A stretch of 64,000 bases of DNA from Streptacidiphilus rugosus AM-16 (GTDB lineage: Bacteria > Actinomycetota > Actinomycetes > Streptomycetales > Streptomycetaceae), in the NCBI RefSeq assembly GCF_000744655.1, contig NZ_JQMJ01000004.1:2418001-2482000 (forward strand), written 5' to 3'. Below the pieces are notes generated by a model that was given only the letters and a program-made list of their open reading frames with translations, made no database searches and had not been told where the DNA came from. Of this stretch, positions 7,691-15,784 are shown piece by piece. A program made the translations under genes and the position numbers. The number at the start of each line of letters is the position of its first letter. The stretch's first letter is position 1.

Positions 7691-8734
7691 GTGTCCGTCC
7701 CGCCGCCCCACCTGCGCGTAGTCGACCCCGACGACTTCCCGCCCGACCTTGAACCCCCGGACGAGACCGGCGAGCAGCCCAAGCCCAAAGCGCCCAGCTT
7801 CCGCAGCCTGTGGACAGCCGACGCGCTGATGTCGGCCGTCTTCCCCGAGCCGAAATGGGCCGTCCCCGGCATCCTCGCGGAAGGCGTCTCCCTGCTCGCC
7901 GGACCGCCGAAGGTCGGAAAGTCGTGGCTGTCGCTCGGACTCGGCTTGCAGGTGGCCGACGGCGGGACGGCGCTCGGCTCCATCCCCGTCACCGCCGGAC
8001 CCGTCCTGTACCTCGCCCTGGAGGACACCCCGCGGCGCCTCCAGCACCGCATGGGCAAGCTGCTCGCGGGAAAGCCCGCCCCCGCCGGGCTGCACCTGGA
8101 GACCGCCTGCCCGCCCCTCCCGCAGGGCGGCGAACTCGCTATCGCCGCATGGCTCACCGAGCACCCCGACGCCCGCATGGTCGTGATCGACGTGTTCGCC
8201 AAGGTCCGCGGCAATGCCGCGCCTGGCGCATCCGCTTACGACGCCGACTACGCCGCGGTCGGCCGCGCCAAGCGGCTCGCCGACCACTTCGGCGTGGCCC
8301 TGGTCCTGGTCCACCACGTCCGCAAGGCCGGATCTGACGACTTCCTCGCAGAGGTCTCCGGCACCAACGGCCTCGCCGGCGCGGCAGACACGACCATCGT
8401 GCTCAAGCGCTCGCGCGGCAAGGCAGACGGCGTCCTGCACATCACCGGCCGCGACGTGGACGAAGCCGAGCACGCGATGTCCTTCCAGCCCGAAACCGGC
8501 GCCTGGCACCTGCTCGACGGCCCCGCCGCAGACCACACCATCGGCGACACCCGCGCCACCATCCTGCGCTACGTCCGCGACCACCCCGGCAGCCGACCCG
8601 TCGACATCTCCGACGGCACCGGCCTGGACCGCGAGAACACCCGCCGCACCTGCTCCCGCATGGCTGCCGACGGCCAACTCACCGCCAACCACGGCACCTA
8701 CACCGCACCCACAGGACAGACCGACCACCCCTGA
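7691..8734 (+). CDS. RepA-like AAA ATPase/helicase of the replication module
   Basis: Protein of 347 residues with a RecA-fold (AAA_25-type) core. Walker A is AGPPKVGKSW (residues 70-79), Walker B MVVIDVFAKV, and VALVLVHHVRK and GLAGAADTTIVLKR follow as in plasmid RepA hexameric helicases. The N-terminal 40 residues are acidic and proline-rich; the last 70 look like a winged helix (RPVDISDGTGLDRENTRRTC). Start GTG with GAGGGAGG upstream. Next to prim-pol it probably unwinds the origin or fork. The 112 bases after it contain repeated CCTGTCC words but no gene. Confidence 0.82.
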   Translation: MSVPPPHLRVVDPDDFPPDLEPPDETGEQPKPKAPSFRSLWTADALMSAVFPEPKWAVPGILAEGVSLLAGPPKVGKSWLSLGLGLQVADGGTALGSIPVTAGPVLYLALEDTPRRLQHRMGKLLAGKPAPAGLHLETACPPLPQGGELAIAAWLTEHPDARMVVIDVFAKVRGNAAPGASAYDADYAAVGRAKRLADHFGVALVLVHHVRKAGSDDFLAEVSGTNGLAGAADTTIVLKRSRGKADGVLHITGRDVDEAEHAMSFQPETGAWHLLDGPAADHTIGDTRATILRYVRDHPGSRPVDISDGTGLDRENTRRTCSRMAADGQLTANHGTYTAPTGQTDHP

Positions 8735-8846
8735 GCTGTCCCACCTGTCCGGTTGTCCCACCTGTTGCCCTGACCAGCCCGATCGCGCTGGGACCGCCCT
8801 GGGACAGCACCTGTCCGCCGCCTGCCTCGACCTGGGGGAAGCCCGC

Positions 8847-9032
8847 ATGACCACCGCCATGGAGGCCCTGACCGTGCCCGAGGTCATGGCCGCACTCCGA
8901 CTCAGCCGCAACAAGGTCTACGACCTGATCCGCTCCCGCCAGCTCGCCAGCTTCACCGAGGGACGCGCACGCCGCATCCCCGCCGACAGCCTCGCCGACT
9001 ACCTGCGCCGCAAGATCGAGGAGAGCAACTGA
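8847..9032 (+). CDS. xis: Excisionase, MerR/AlpA-like helix-turn-helix
   Basis: Protein of 61 residues: a single helix-turn-helix of the excisionase/HTH_17 family (TVPEVMAALRLSRNKVYDLIRSRQL) with the typical basic wing (RARRIPADSLADYLRRK). Such proteins bend the att site and steer the integrase to excision. The stop overlaps the integrase start by one base (TGATG), the usual xis-int coupling in AICEs. Confidence 0.88.
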   Translation: MTTAMEALTVPEVMAALRLSRNKVYDLIRSRQLASFTEGRARRIPADSLADYLRRKIEESN

Positions 9033-10177
9033 TGCCCCGCAAGAAGAACCCCAACGGCGCCGGGAGCATCTGGCGCCGCAAGGACGGACGCTACGAAGCT
9101 CGCGTCTACGTCCCGCAGCCCGACGGCACCCGCAAGCGCAAGACCGTCTACGGCGCTACCTGGGAGGAGTGCGACGAGAAGCGACAGGAGCTGGTGTCGC
9201 GGGACCGCAAGGGCCTGCCCACGCCCACCCGTTCCAACAAACTCGCCGAATGGCTGCCCTATTGGCTGGAGGAGTTCATCAGGCCCCAGCGGAAGAAGAC
9301 GACATACGCCAAGTACGAGACCCACGTCCGCCGATACCTGATTCCGCACCTCGGAACGAAGCGCTTGGAATCGCTGAGCGTCCCTGACGTGCGCCGATTC
9401 GTCGTCGCAGTCACCCGGGAGGCGTCCGCCGCCACTGCGAAGGAGTCCCACCGAGTGCTCCGCACCGCCCTCGCGGCAGCCTGCCGTGAGGAGCTGATCA
9501 GCCGAAACGTGGCGACCCTGGTTCCGGCCCCGCGCGTGGAGGTGCGAGAGATGAAGACCTGGACGGCTAATCAGACCGTCGCCTTTCTGGAAGCCGCACG
9601 TCCCGACCCCCTCTACACCGCGTTTGTGCTGGCCGTCGCGCTGGGACTGCGCCGCGGCGAGATTCTGGGCCTGCGGTGGAGCGACATCGACTTTGACGCC
9701 CGGACGCTCACTGTGCGGAACCAACTCCAGCGGGTACAGAAGGAGTTGTATGCCGACAGCACGAAGAACCGCCGAACCCGAGTGATCCCCTTGCCCTTGA
9801 TGTGCATCGCTCCCCTTCGGTGGCGGCGCATCCAACAGGCCGCCCAGCGGGCCGCCGCTGGCGCACGGTGGGAGGAGGCCGACTACGTATTTACCAGCCG
9901 TACCGGCCGGCCGATCGAGCCGCGCAACCTGAGTCGGTCGTTCGAGCGGGTAGCGGCAGGTGCGAGCCTCCCGCGGATCCGGCTCCACGACGCGCGCCAC
10001 GGCTGCGCTACGTTCCTTTTCGCCGCCGGGGTGGCCCCACGGGTGGTCATGGAGATCCTGGGGCACTCGCAAATCGCCGTGACCATGAACGTCTACACCC
10101 ACATTTCCGAGGAGACTCGCCGGGAGGCCATAAACAATATGGATCGGGTGCTCAAGCGGAGTCGTCCAGCTCGCTAA
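9032..10177 (+). CDS. int: Tyrosine site-specific integrase
   Basis: Protein of 381 residues catalysing site-specific integration and, with Xis, excision. It has an N-terminal arm-binding region (GSIWRRKDGRYEARVYV), a SAM-like core-binding domain (about 70-165) and a catalytic domain. Catalytic residues are visible: Arg207/208 in LGLRRGEILGLRW, His319 and Arg322 in LHDARHG, His345 in LGHSQ, and Tyr355 in NVYTHI. Full length and apparently active. Base use becomes less GC-rich in its second half, leading into the AT-richer gene beyond. Confidence 0.95.
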   Translation: MPRKKNPNGAGSIWRRKDGRYEARVYVPQPDGTRKRKTVYGATWEECDEKRQELVSRDRKGLPTPTRSNKLAEWLPYWLEEFIRPQRKKTTYAKYETHVRRYLIPHLGTKRLESLSVPDVRRFVVAVTREASAATAKESHRVLRTALAAACREELISRNVATLVPAPRVEVREMKTWTANQTVAFLEAARPDPLYTAFVLAVALGLRRGEILGLRWSDIDFDARTLTVRNQLQRVQKELYADSTKNRRTRVIPLPLMCIAPLRWRRIQQAAQRAAAGARWEEADYVFTSRTGRPIEPRNLSRSFERVAAGASLPRIRLHDARHGCATFLFAAGVAPRVVMEILGHSQIAVTMNVYTHISEETRREAINNMDRVLKRSRPAR

Positions 10178-10219
10178 CGAAACATTGCTGCTGTAATTCA
10201 TTAAACACCGATGCGATGA

Positions 10220-12088
10220 TCAAAGAAGCGGTTCCTCATCAGGGAACGCCTTCAATCTCATCCTCTCAAAGGGCTTCTTCCATAGCCCGTTCAGCCTGCT
10301 TGAGCGTTCAGGGAAGAGTCCGAGCTCGATCGAGATATAGTCGCGTACTGGCATCCTGGCGAGCCCGGCCTGAGGCTTCCCGCGGAGGACCTTCGCGAAT
10401 GTTGAGATTCCCTTCTCCTCCAGGGCTTCAATCAACTCCAGTTCTGTGGTATCCATGATCTGAAGAGGGTCGATATCCTGATCCTGGAGGACCCCTTCGT
10501 TCCGTAGGGCATCTTCGATCATCGAAGTGGTAAACGGACTCACAGGGAATCCCTCGCTGGCGATAACGACTGGAATGAAGCGGCGATTTGGGATACCGTC
10601 GTGACCAGTCAGGGCGGATTCGTTGTCGCGCAGGCAATTGATCGTTGACTGGATTTGGTGTGCCTTTTTCACTGCAAGCGCGTCGAGGTCCTTCTTGACG
10701 TCCTCGGCTGAGGTAGCCGCAACCGAACCGCGCATCAATTGCCGCGTCGATATGTCGATGACGATCCAGCAGTCGCCGTAGTCAAGAGCGGCATCAGCCA
10801 CCTTGAGGTTACTGCCGTACGCCGCACGTAGGTCATCTTCTGTATAGAAGCGCTTCCCCAAGGCTTGCGGCGCGATGGAGGATATAACCTCCGTGGCGTA
10901 CTTCTCGCTTATTCGACCAGCATAGTCGCGGAATTGCCCCTTTTGCTTTTTGGCCAGGGTTGAGTACACGTCGAAGAAGGGCAGCCAGCCGAACACTCTC
11001 GAAATCAGGAGCTTGGGATCCGTGATCACAATGGCGTCCTCGGCCCATATGACCGGGAACCGTTCAAAGGCGCTGATTGACCAGGCAAATCCGCCTCCCA
11101 GTTCGTTGAAGTCGGCGACAATGGCCTCTCGGAGCTTGGGCAGGCTGCAGGAAATGACATTTAGGGCGGCCAGGGCCCGGCCCTTGGGTAGTCCAATTCC
11201 GCCGAAGAAGTCTTCGGAGAAGAATGACGGAGCGCCGCCTAGCATGCATGAATAGATCGCGATCGCCACAATCTCTAGCTCGTCGAATGTCACCCCGACT
11301 GCTGCGGTGAAGAGATCCTCCATGGAGCCTAGGTCCGCATGGGGTGACTCGTTGGGGATTTCTCTCCATCTCCGCGTAAACCGCCCAAGGGCCGAGGCTA
11401 CGTCGATCCGCTGATTGAAGTGCTGATTGCTAATTAGTTCTTGAGTCAAGCTCGCTGGTATTCCGTTGACGTGAACTTCGCCAACTTCGTCTTGGCGATT
11501 CTCATTGCCAAGTAGCTCCCCGATTCCCAGGGGGAGGAGGGCCAAGGTCTCATCTGGAATTCTGTCCGCGTCGCCGGGGCAGAGCAGAAGAGCGAGTTTG
11601 CAGAGAACGTGTAGCATCTGAGGGGCGACGATCACTCGACCGTCTCTCATGAGGGATGAGGCAGATCGCTGCCGTGCTCCCCGGAAATTCGTTTCAATAT
11701 AGGACGAGTCTACTTGACTTTGCTCTTCGAAAGTCCACTTGGCCAGCCACTTGGAAGTAAATTCGAGCACCTGTCCTAGGTTTGTGGCCTTGAGGATGGT
11801 GGCAATGTCTGGCCACGTGCAGTCCGTGCCCGTAAGTTCCTGATAGGTGATGTACGTAGCAACCAAATCGATCGGAGCCGGTCCGGAAGCTAGCGACTGT
11901 GGAACGAATAGGCCAGACGGCCTCTGGCTGTATGGGATTCCTAGGGCTTGAACTGCGGACCCTGTCAACAGGCTTTTCTCTTTTGCCGGTTGCACGAGGT
12001 AATCGCCCCCCACAGCCGAAGCTGGATCGCCGGCCAGGAGGCGCCTCAAGCCCTCCAGCTCTCGCTGCAGATCCTTACCTGAGTCCAC
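10220..12088 (-). CDS. Unknown 622-residue cargo protein, degenerate nuclease-like C-terminus
   Basis: I do not recognise a named family. The DNA is visibly poorer in G+C than everything around it, a sign of recent transfer. The protein is soluble. Residues 390-480 (YAGRISEKYATEV, then KVADAALDYGDCWIVIDIS, then KKAHQIQ) follow the order seen in PD-(D/E)xK nuclease-like proteins, with Asp432 and Asp445 where the acidic residues would be but Ser447 where Lys is expected. The start is GTG with AAAGGGG upstream. It converges on the integrase and sits between it and tRNA-Val, a common slot for cargo such as defence genes. Function is not known. Confidence 0.75.
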   Translation of the reverse strand: MDSGKDLQRELEGLRRLLAGDPASAVGGDYLVQPAKEKSLLTGSAVQALGIPYSQRPSGLFVPQSLASGPAPIDLVATYITYQELTGTDCTWPDIATILKATNLGQVLEFTSKWLAKWTFEEQSQVDSSYIETNFRGARQRSASSLMRDGRVIVAPQMLHVLCKLALLLCPGDADRIPDETLALLPLGIGELLGNENRQDEVGEVHVNGIPASLTQELISNQHFNQRIDVASALGRFTRRWREIPNESPHADLGSMEDLFTAAVGVTFDELEIVAIAIYSCMLGGAPSFFSEDFFGGIGLPKGRALAALNVISCSLPKLREAIVADFNELGGGFAWSISAFERFPVIWAEDAIVITDPKLLISRVFGWLPFFDVYSTLAKKQKGQFRDYAGRISEKYATEVISSIAPQALGKRFYTEDDLRAAYGSNLKVADAALDYGDCWIVIDISTRQLMRGSVAATSAEDVKKDLDALAVKKAHQIQSTINCLRDNESALTGHDGIPNRRFIPVVIASEGFPVSPFTTSMIEDALRNEGVLQDQDIDPLQIMDTTELELIEALEEKGISTFAKVLRGKPQAGLARMPVRDYISIELGLFPERSSRLNGLWKKPFERMRLKAFPDEEPLL

Positions 12089-12200
12089 GGCGTCCGCCCC
12101 TTTGAGACAGGCATTGAGTCCTTCAGCCTATGCCCATTTGAGGGGCGAAGCAGGAGAGTCGGAGCCGACGGGAGCATCGTTGCCGTCACTCACTGCCGTC

Positions 12201-12234
12201 AAAGGCCCCGCAGCGCGATCGCTGCGGGGCCTTT
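12201..12234. terminator. Strong bidirectional terminator beside tRNA-Val
   Basis: A perfect 15-bp stem (AAAGGCCCCGCAGCG) with a CGAT loop, flanked by A and T runs so it can work in both directions. It lies five bases beyond the CCA end of tRNA-Val and would end the tRNA transcript; it also insulates it from the 622-residue gene. Confidence 0.85.
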
Positions 12235-12238
12235 GGGC

Positions 12239-12313
12239 TGGTGGGCACAGACGGATTCGAACCGCCGACATCTGCTTTGTAAGAGCAGCGCTCTACCGCT
12301 GAGCTATGCGCCC
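12239..12313 (-). tRNA. tRNA-Val (UAC anticodon), CCA encoded
   Basis: Minus-strand cloverleaf: acceptor GGGCGCA pairs with TGTGCCC, D arm GCTCAGCGGTAGAGC, anticodon arm CTGCT-CTTACAA-AGCAG giving anticodon TAC, T arm CGGCGGTTCGAATCCGTC. CCA is encoded at 12239-12241. Its 3' end faces the AICE, making it the best candidate attachment site for the integrase. Confidence 0.95.
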
Positions 12314-12520
12314 CCGTGGTCCGCTGGAGCCCGGAGGCCCGTTAGGCGGCGTCCCCCGGAGTCCCGGCGGGACCGGAACAACGGCTAAGACTACCTGGTC
12401 CCGGGACGGGGATGCGCCCCGGTTGGTGCGGGGGTGGTGGGGTGGGTGGGAGGATGGCGGGGTCGTGGCCAGCGGGTCGCGGCGTGGGTCGGGTGGCGGG
12501 CTGGTTGGGAGCGGAGAGAC

Positions 12521-13765
12521 GTGGCGGGCGGTTCGGCGCGGAGGTGGCGGGGAGAGGCCGGGCGGGCTGAGGCGCAGGCGGCGCGGGAAGCTGCGTCGCA
12601 GGCGTTCTACGAGGTGGACACGTTGCAGCGCGACGTGCGGATCAACGTGGAGACAGTCGCCGCGTCCGACAGCTCCCCGGGCGCACAGCGGGCGGTGGCC
12701 GACTTCGCCGCCATCGGGGGGCGGATCGACCAGGTCAGCACCGCGTACATCAACGCGCTCGACGCCGTCGACCTCGACGCCGTGGACCTCGCTCCCGGCG
12801 CCGCCGCGCAGGCGCGGCAGCAGCTGGAGCACAGCCGGCAGCAGCTCCTGCAGGCCAAGGCCGAGCTGGAGCGCTTCTCCGGGTACCTGGAGCCGCTGCT
12901 GACGGCCGCTGCCGCGCAGCTGGCGCAGGTGGCGCCCGCCGTGGAGCGGGCGAAGCAGGCGTGGCTGGCGGCCAGCAACGCGCTCGACGCGGCGAAGGCC
13001 GCTCGTCTCGGTACGGAGGCGCAGTCGCGTGCGCTCGCGGAGCTGGGGCCGCAGATGCGGGTGCTGACCGAGGGCGCGGGGAAGCACGGCGTGCAGTCCG
13101 TGCTGCGGACCGCCGCGGACGTGCAGCGCGCCGCCGAGGCGATCCGTGCCGAGGCCGAGCGGCTGCCGCAGCAGGCCGCCGAGATCGACAAGGCGCTGGC
13201 GTCGCTGCGCACCCGTACCCAGGCGCTGGAAACGCGCGCACAGCAGGTCGGGCCGGTCCTGAGCGAGCTGCGCCGTCGCTTCAGCGAGGCCTGCTGGCGC
13301 GATCTGCAGCAGGTGCCGGACCAGGCGCAGGAGTCCGCCCGGCAGGCGCTCACCCGCCTGAACGAGGCGGAGAAGGCGCGGAACGAGCAGCGTTTCGCCG
13401 ACGGGCTGGCGATCATCGCCCAGACGCGCACCTTGCTGACCACGGCGGACGGCTCGGTCGCGCTCGCGAACGACCGACTGCACTCGCTGAACGAGGCGCA
13501 GCGCAACCCGCAGGCGGAGATCGAGAAGGCCCGCTTCGCCATCAGGGACGCCCAGCGGCTGGCCATGGCCGGCCGGAACTCCCCCGATCCCCGCCACGCG
13601 CAGCCGCTGGACGCGGCGCTGGAGCGGCTGGCGCGGGCGGAGGCCGGGCTGACCGGTGTGCACCCGGACTACTGGCACTTCCTGACCGAGACCGCCGCCG
13701 TGCGCGAGACCGCGGCCGCGGTGGTGCAGGCGATCCGCACGGAACAGGGGATGCCGCGCCGCTGA
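12521..13765 (+). CDS. Conserved actinobacterial coiled-coil protein
   Basis: Protein of 414 residues, highly helical and rich in Ala, Glu, Gln and Arg, with long heptad-like stretches and no membrane segment. It matches a conserved streptomycete hypothetical family I know only by its pattern (ASQAFYEVDTLQRDVRI, LSELRRRFSEACWRDLQ, HPDYWHFLTE near the end). The GTG at 12521 is preferred because GGAGCGGAGAGAC precedes it; residues encoded before it are low-complexity Gly/Trp/Arg. It could be structural or cell-envelope related, but no function is established. It marks the return to core chromosome after the AICE and tRNA. Confidence 0.8.
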   Translation: MAGGSARRWRGEAGRAEAQAAREAASQAFYEVDTLQRDVRINVETVAASDSSPGAQRAVADFAAIGGRIDQVSTAYINALDAVDLDAVDLAPGAAAQARQQLEHSRQQLLQAKAELERFSGYLEPLLTAAAAQLAQVAPAVERAKQAWLAASNALDAAKAARLGTEAQSRALAELGPQMRVLTEGAGKHGVQSVLRTAADVQRAAEAIRAEAERLPQQAAEIDKALASLRTRTQALETRAQQVGPVLSELRRRFSEACWRDLQQVPDQAQESARQALTRLNEAEKARNEQRFADGLAIIAQTRTLLTTADGSVALANDRLHSLNEAQRNPQAEIEKARFAIRDAQRLAMAGRNSPDPRHAQPLDAALERLARAEAGLTGVHPDYWHFLTETAAVRETAAAVVQAIRTEQGMPRR

Positions 13766-13832
13766 GGCCCGAGGACAGACCCGGCACGCCGAGTCTGTCC
13801 TGTCAGGGAGCACGGATGAGAGGATGGGCGGC

Positions 13833-14051
13833 ATGCCTCGCTATGACTACCGCTGCCGTTCCTGCGGCGCCACGTTCGAGCTCAACCGCCCCATGTCGCA
13901 GGCCAACGCGCCCGCGGTCTGCCCGGCCGGGCACGAGGACGTGACGAAGCTGATGTCGATGGTCGCCGTGACCGGGACCGGCTCGGCCGGCGCGGCCCCG
14001 CAGGCGGGCGGCGGAGGCGGGGGTTGCTGCGGCGGCGGTTGCTGCGGCTGA
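13833..14051 (+). CDS. FmdB-type zinc-ribbon protein
   Basis: Protein of 72 residues beginning MPRYDYRCRSCGATFE, the FmdB/CxxC_CxxC-SSSS regulatory ribbon. One pair is CRSC and the second set involves Cys and His in AVCPAGHED. The tail is glycine-rich and ends in cysteine pairs (GGCCGGGCCG). Small proteins of this family are putative regulators or zinc-binding modules. The ATG at 13833 is chosen as it begins the conserved motif; the one at 13824 adds only three residues. Confidence 0.85.
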   Translation: MPRYDYRCRSCGATFELNRPMSQANAPAVCPAGHEDVTKLMSMVAVTGTGSAGAAPQAGGGGGGCCGGGCCG

Positions 14052-14061
14052 CCGAGCCCTG

Positions 14062-14235
14062 ACGTGGGCCGCCGACGTCCACCGCAGGGCTGGGCCCCTG
14101 ACGTACGCCGCAGGTCTGCGCCTCTGACGTGGGCCGCCGACGTGCGCCGCAGGCCTGCGCCACACGTGCGCCGCAGGACTGGGCCGCAGGCCTGACCTCC
14201 GGCCCCGGGCCTCCGACGTGCGCCGCAGGCCTGAG
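14062..14235. repeat. Degenerate direct repeats around GACGTGCGCCGCAGG
   Basis: This gap repeats a loose unit of about 17-30 bases built on GACGTG(C/G)GCCGC and CGCAGGCCTG some six to eight times. No gene is seen. Most copies carry the core CGCCGCAGG, with pyrimidine-rich joins. Together with the hairpin and heptamer array that follow, it fills the 343-base gap between the FmdB-type and DUF4383 genes. Confidence 0.7.
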
Positions 14236-14244
14236 CGCGCCGGT

Positions 14245-14277
14245 CCGGGTGCCGGGTACCTCGTACCCGGCACCCGG
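14245..14277. repeat. Perfect 15-bp hairpin merging into heptamer array
   Basis: Arms CCGGGTGCCGGGTAC and GTACCCGGCACCCGG around a three-base CTC loop. The right arm is itself the first part of the CCCGGCA tandem array, so either the array grew out of the arm or the arm pairs with any array unit. There is no T run, so it is not a classical terminator. Confidence 0.8.
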
Positions 14278-14312
14278 CACCCGGCACCCGGCACCCGGCA
14301 CCCGGCACCCGG
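14266..14312 (+). repeat. Tandem heptamer CCCGGCA, about 6.7 copies
   Basis: Six exact CCCGGCA units in a row plus a partial seventh. A short array like this is prone to slippage and may vary between strains. It lies about 80 bases before the DUF4383 gene. Confidence 0.9.
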
Positions 14313-14394
14313 ACGACTGTTGCATGCCGCCTGGACGGGTCGGACGATGGGTATCCGGACTGCCGTCACCAGCCCCACACCCAGGGAGGCGGCA

Positions 14395-14898
14395 ATGCAA
14401 CTGCAGGACCATCTTCCGGTGGACCACAGGCTCGGCCAGGTCTACCGCTACAGCGCGGGCGCGATCGGGCTGTTCCTGATCGTCTTCGGCATTCTCGGCT
14501 TCACCGACAACGTCGGCTTCTTCTCGACCAACGGCGACCACGTGCTCGGCATGACCAGCAACGGGACACTGAGCCTGCTCTCGGTGCTGTTCGGCGCGCT
14601 GCTGATCTACGGGGCGGTGCGGGGCGGGAACTTCGCGTCCACGCTGAACATCTCCGTCGGCGTCCTCTTCATCCTCAGCGGATTCGTGAACCTGGGGCTG
14701 CTCGACGGGGACCACAACTTCCTGGCGTTCCACATGAGGAACGTGATCTTCAGTTTCCTGGTCGGCCTGGCGCTGATGACCTTCGGGATGTACGGCAGGG
14801 TCACCACCCACCTGCCGTACGACAACCCCTACTGGCGCAGCCGCCATCCCGAGGCGGCGAGGGTCAACCCGTTGCCGCCACGCGCCCTGCCGCACTGA
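14395..14898 (+). CDS. DUF4383 integral membrane protein
   Basis: Protein of 167 residues with four probable membrane helices (IGLFLIVFGILGF, LLSVLFGALLIYGAV, ISVGVLFILSGFVNLGLL, VIFSFLVGLALMTFGMYGRV), matching the DUF4383 family, which has no known role. The start ATG follows AGGGAGG. The polar tail PYDNPYWRSRHPEA is cytoplasmic or exposed. Its 3' end overlaps the convergent HAD gene by 35 bases. Confidence 0.85.
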   Translation: MQLQDHLPVDHRLGQVYRYSAGAIGLFLIVFGILGFTDNVGFFSTNGDHVLGMTSNGTLSLLSVLFGALLIYGAVRGGNFASTLNISVGVLFILSGFVNLGLLDGDHNFLAFHMRNVIFSFLVGLALMTFGMYGRVTTHLPYDNPYWRSRHPEAARVNPLPPRALPH

Positions 14899-15784
14899 CG
14901 CGGCCGGACGCACCACCGGCACCATCCGCGCCCGCGTCGCCCGAGTCCCCGCCGACCGCCGCCAGCAGCCGGCGCACCAGCTCCTCCCCCGCCGCGACGC
15001 CGGTCTCGGCGAGGGCGGTGACGCCGGGGGCGGTCCAGCCGCTCTCCGCGAGCTCGCCGTGGCCCGGGCGGAAGCCCGCGTCCGCGGCGAGCAGCATCTC
15101 CGTGTCGAGCAGCGAGTCGCCCGCCGCGAGGATCGTCGCGGCGCCGGTGCGGCGTTCCACCTCCGCCAGGGCGGCGGACTTGGTCAGCGGCTGCGGGACC
15201 AGGTAGATCTTGCGTCCCTGCAGCGACACCCCCCAGCCGCGCTCGCCAGCCCAGCCGGTCAGCTCGTCCACCCAGCCCTCCGGCAGCATCTGCCGGTCGA
15301 CGACCAGGTACGCGAAGAGGTCCTCGGCGACGCGGCGCTTGCGCGTCCACTCAGGGTCGGCCTCCATGGCCAGGTGCTGCACGATCTCGTCCAGCGGCGC
15401 GCAGTGCTCGGCGAGGGTCGCGAGCATGGCCTTGTGCCAGTCGCGGTCGGTGTGCCCGTCCACGAGCAGGTGACCGCCGTTGGCGCAGATCGCGTAGCGG
15501 GGGGTCCAGTCGGGGACCGGTCCCGGCAGGTGGATCCTGCGGTACTGGGCGCGGGTGCGGGTGGTCGCCGGGACGAACTCGGCGGCCACGATCAGCTCGG
15601 CGAGCAGCTGGGCGGCCTGCTCGGTCATGAAGGAGAGCGGCTCCCCCTTGTGCACCTCGACCGCGAGCAGCCTCGGGGCCTCCTCGTCGGGGACGGTGAG
15701 GCCGAGGGCACGGGGCGAGTAGACCAGCGTCCGGTCCAGGTCGCACGCGATCAGGTGCCTGGGGCGGGCGGGGGCGGGTGTCAC
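14864..15784 (-). CDS. HAD-family hydrolase of the Ter module
   Basis: Protein of 306 residues. Motif I is CDLDRTLVYS with the nucleophile Asp near the N-terminus; the distal acidic motif is AAGDSLLDTEML, as in haloacid-dehalogenase phosphatases of the sucrose-phosphatase-like/Cof group. The GTG start overlaps the upstream stop (GTGA), so it is the last gene of a CitE-like, phosphoribosyltransferase-StiP, HAD operon. Such sets occur beside TerD genes and have been proposed to make or process a nucleotide-like product. The substrate is unknown. The C-terminal 30 residues are Gly/Ala-rich filler. Confidence 0.85.
   Translation of the reverse strand: MTPAPARPRHLIACDLDRTLVYSPRALGLTVPDEEAPRLLAVEVHKGEPLSFMTEQAAQLLAELIVAAEFVPATTRTRAQYRRIHLPGPVPDWTPRYAICANGGHLLVDGHTDRDWHKAMLATLAEHCAPLDEIVQHLAMEADPEWTRKRRVAEDLFAYLVVDRQMLPEGWVDELTGWAGERGWGVSLQGRKIYLVPQPLTKSAALAEVERRTGAATILAAGDSLLDTEMLLAADAGFRPGHGELAESGWTAPGVTALAETGVAAGEELVRRLLAAVGGDSGDAGADGAGGASGRVSAAGRVAATG

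Larger units (their letters stand above)
1..12241. mobile_element. Actinomycete integrative and conjugative element (AICE), left end outside window
   Basis: The order FtsK/TraB pump, small membrane proteins, SSB, prim-pol, RepA-like ATPase, excisionase and integrase, nearly all on one strand, is the known layout of AICEs with a prim-pol replication module. Transfer is as double-stranded DNA by one FtsK-like protein. The right limit is placed at the 3' end of tRNA-Val because its acceptor end faces the element, as expected for integration into a tRNA 3' end. That would put the 622-residue minus-strand gene inside the element. The left limit and the second att copy are not in the window. The limit could instead lie just after the integrase, near 10200. 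Confidence 0.6.

Noticed and set aside
12434-12520. Upstream extension of the coiled-coil protein
   Set aside because: Low-complexity Gly/Trp/Arg residues with no ribosome site; the GTG at 12521 has GGAGCGGAGAGAC before it.
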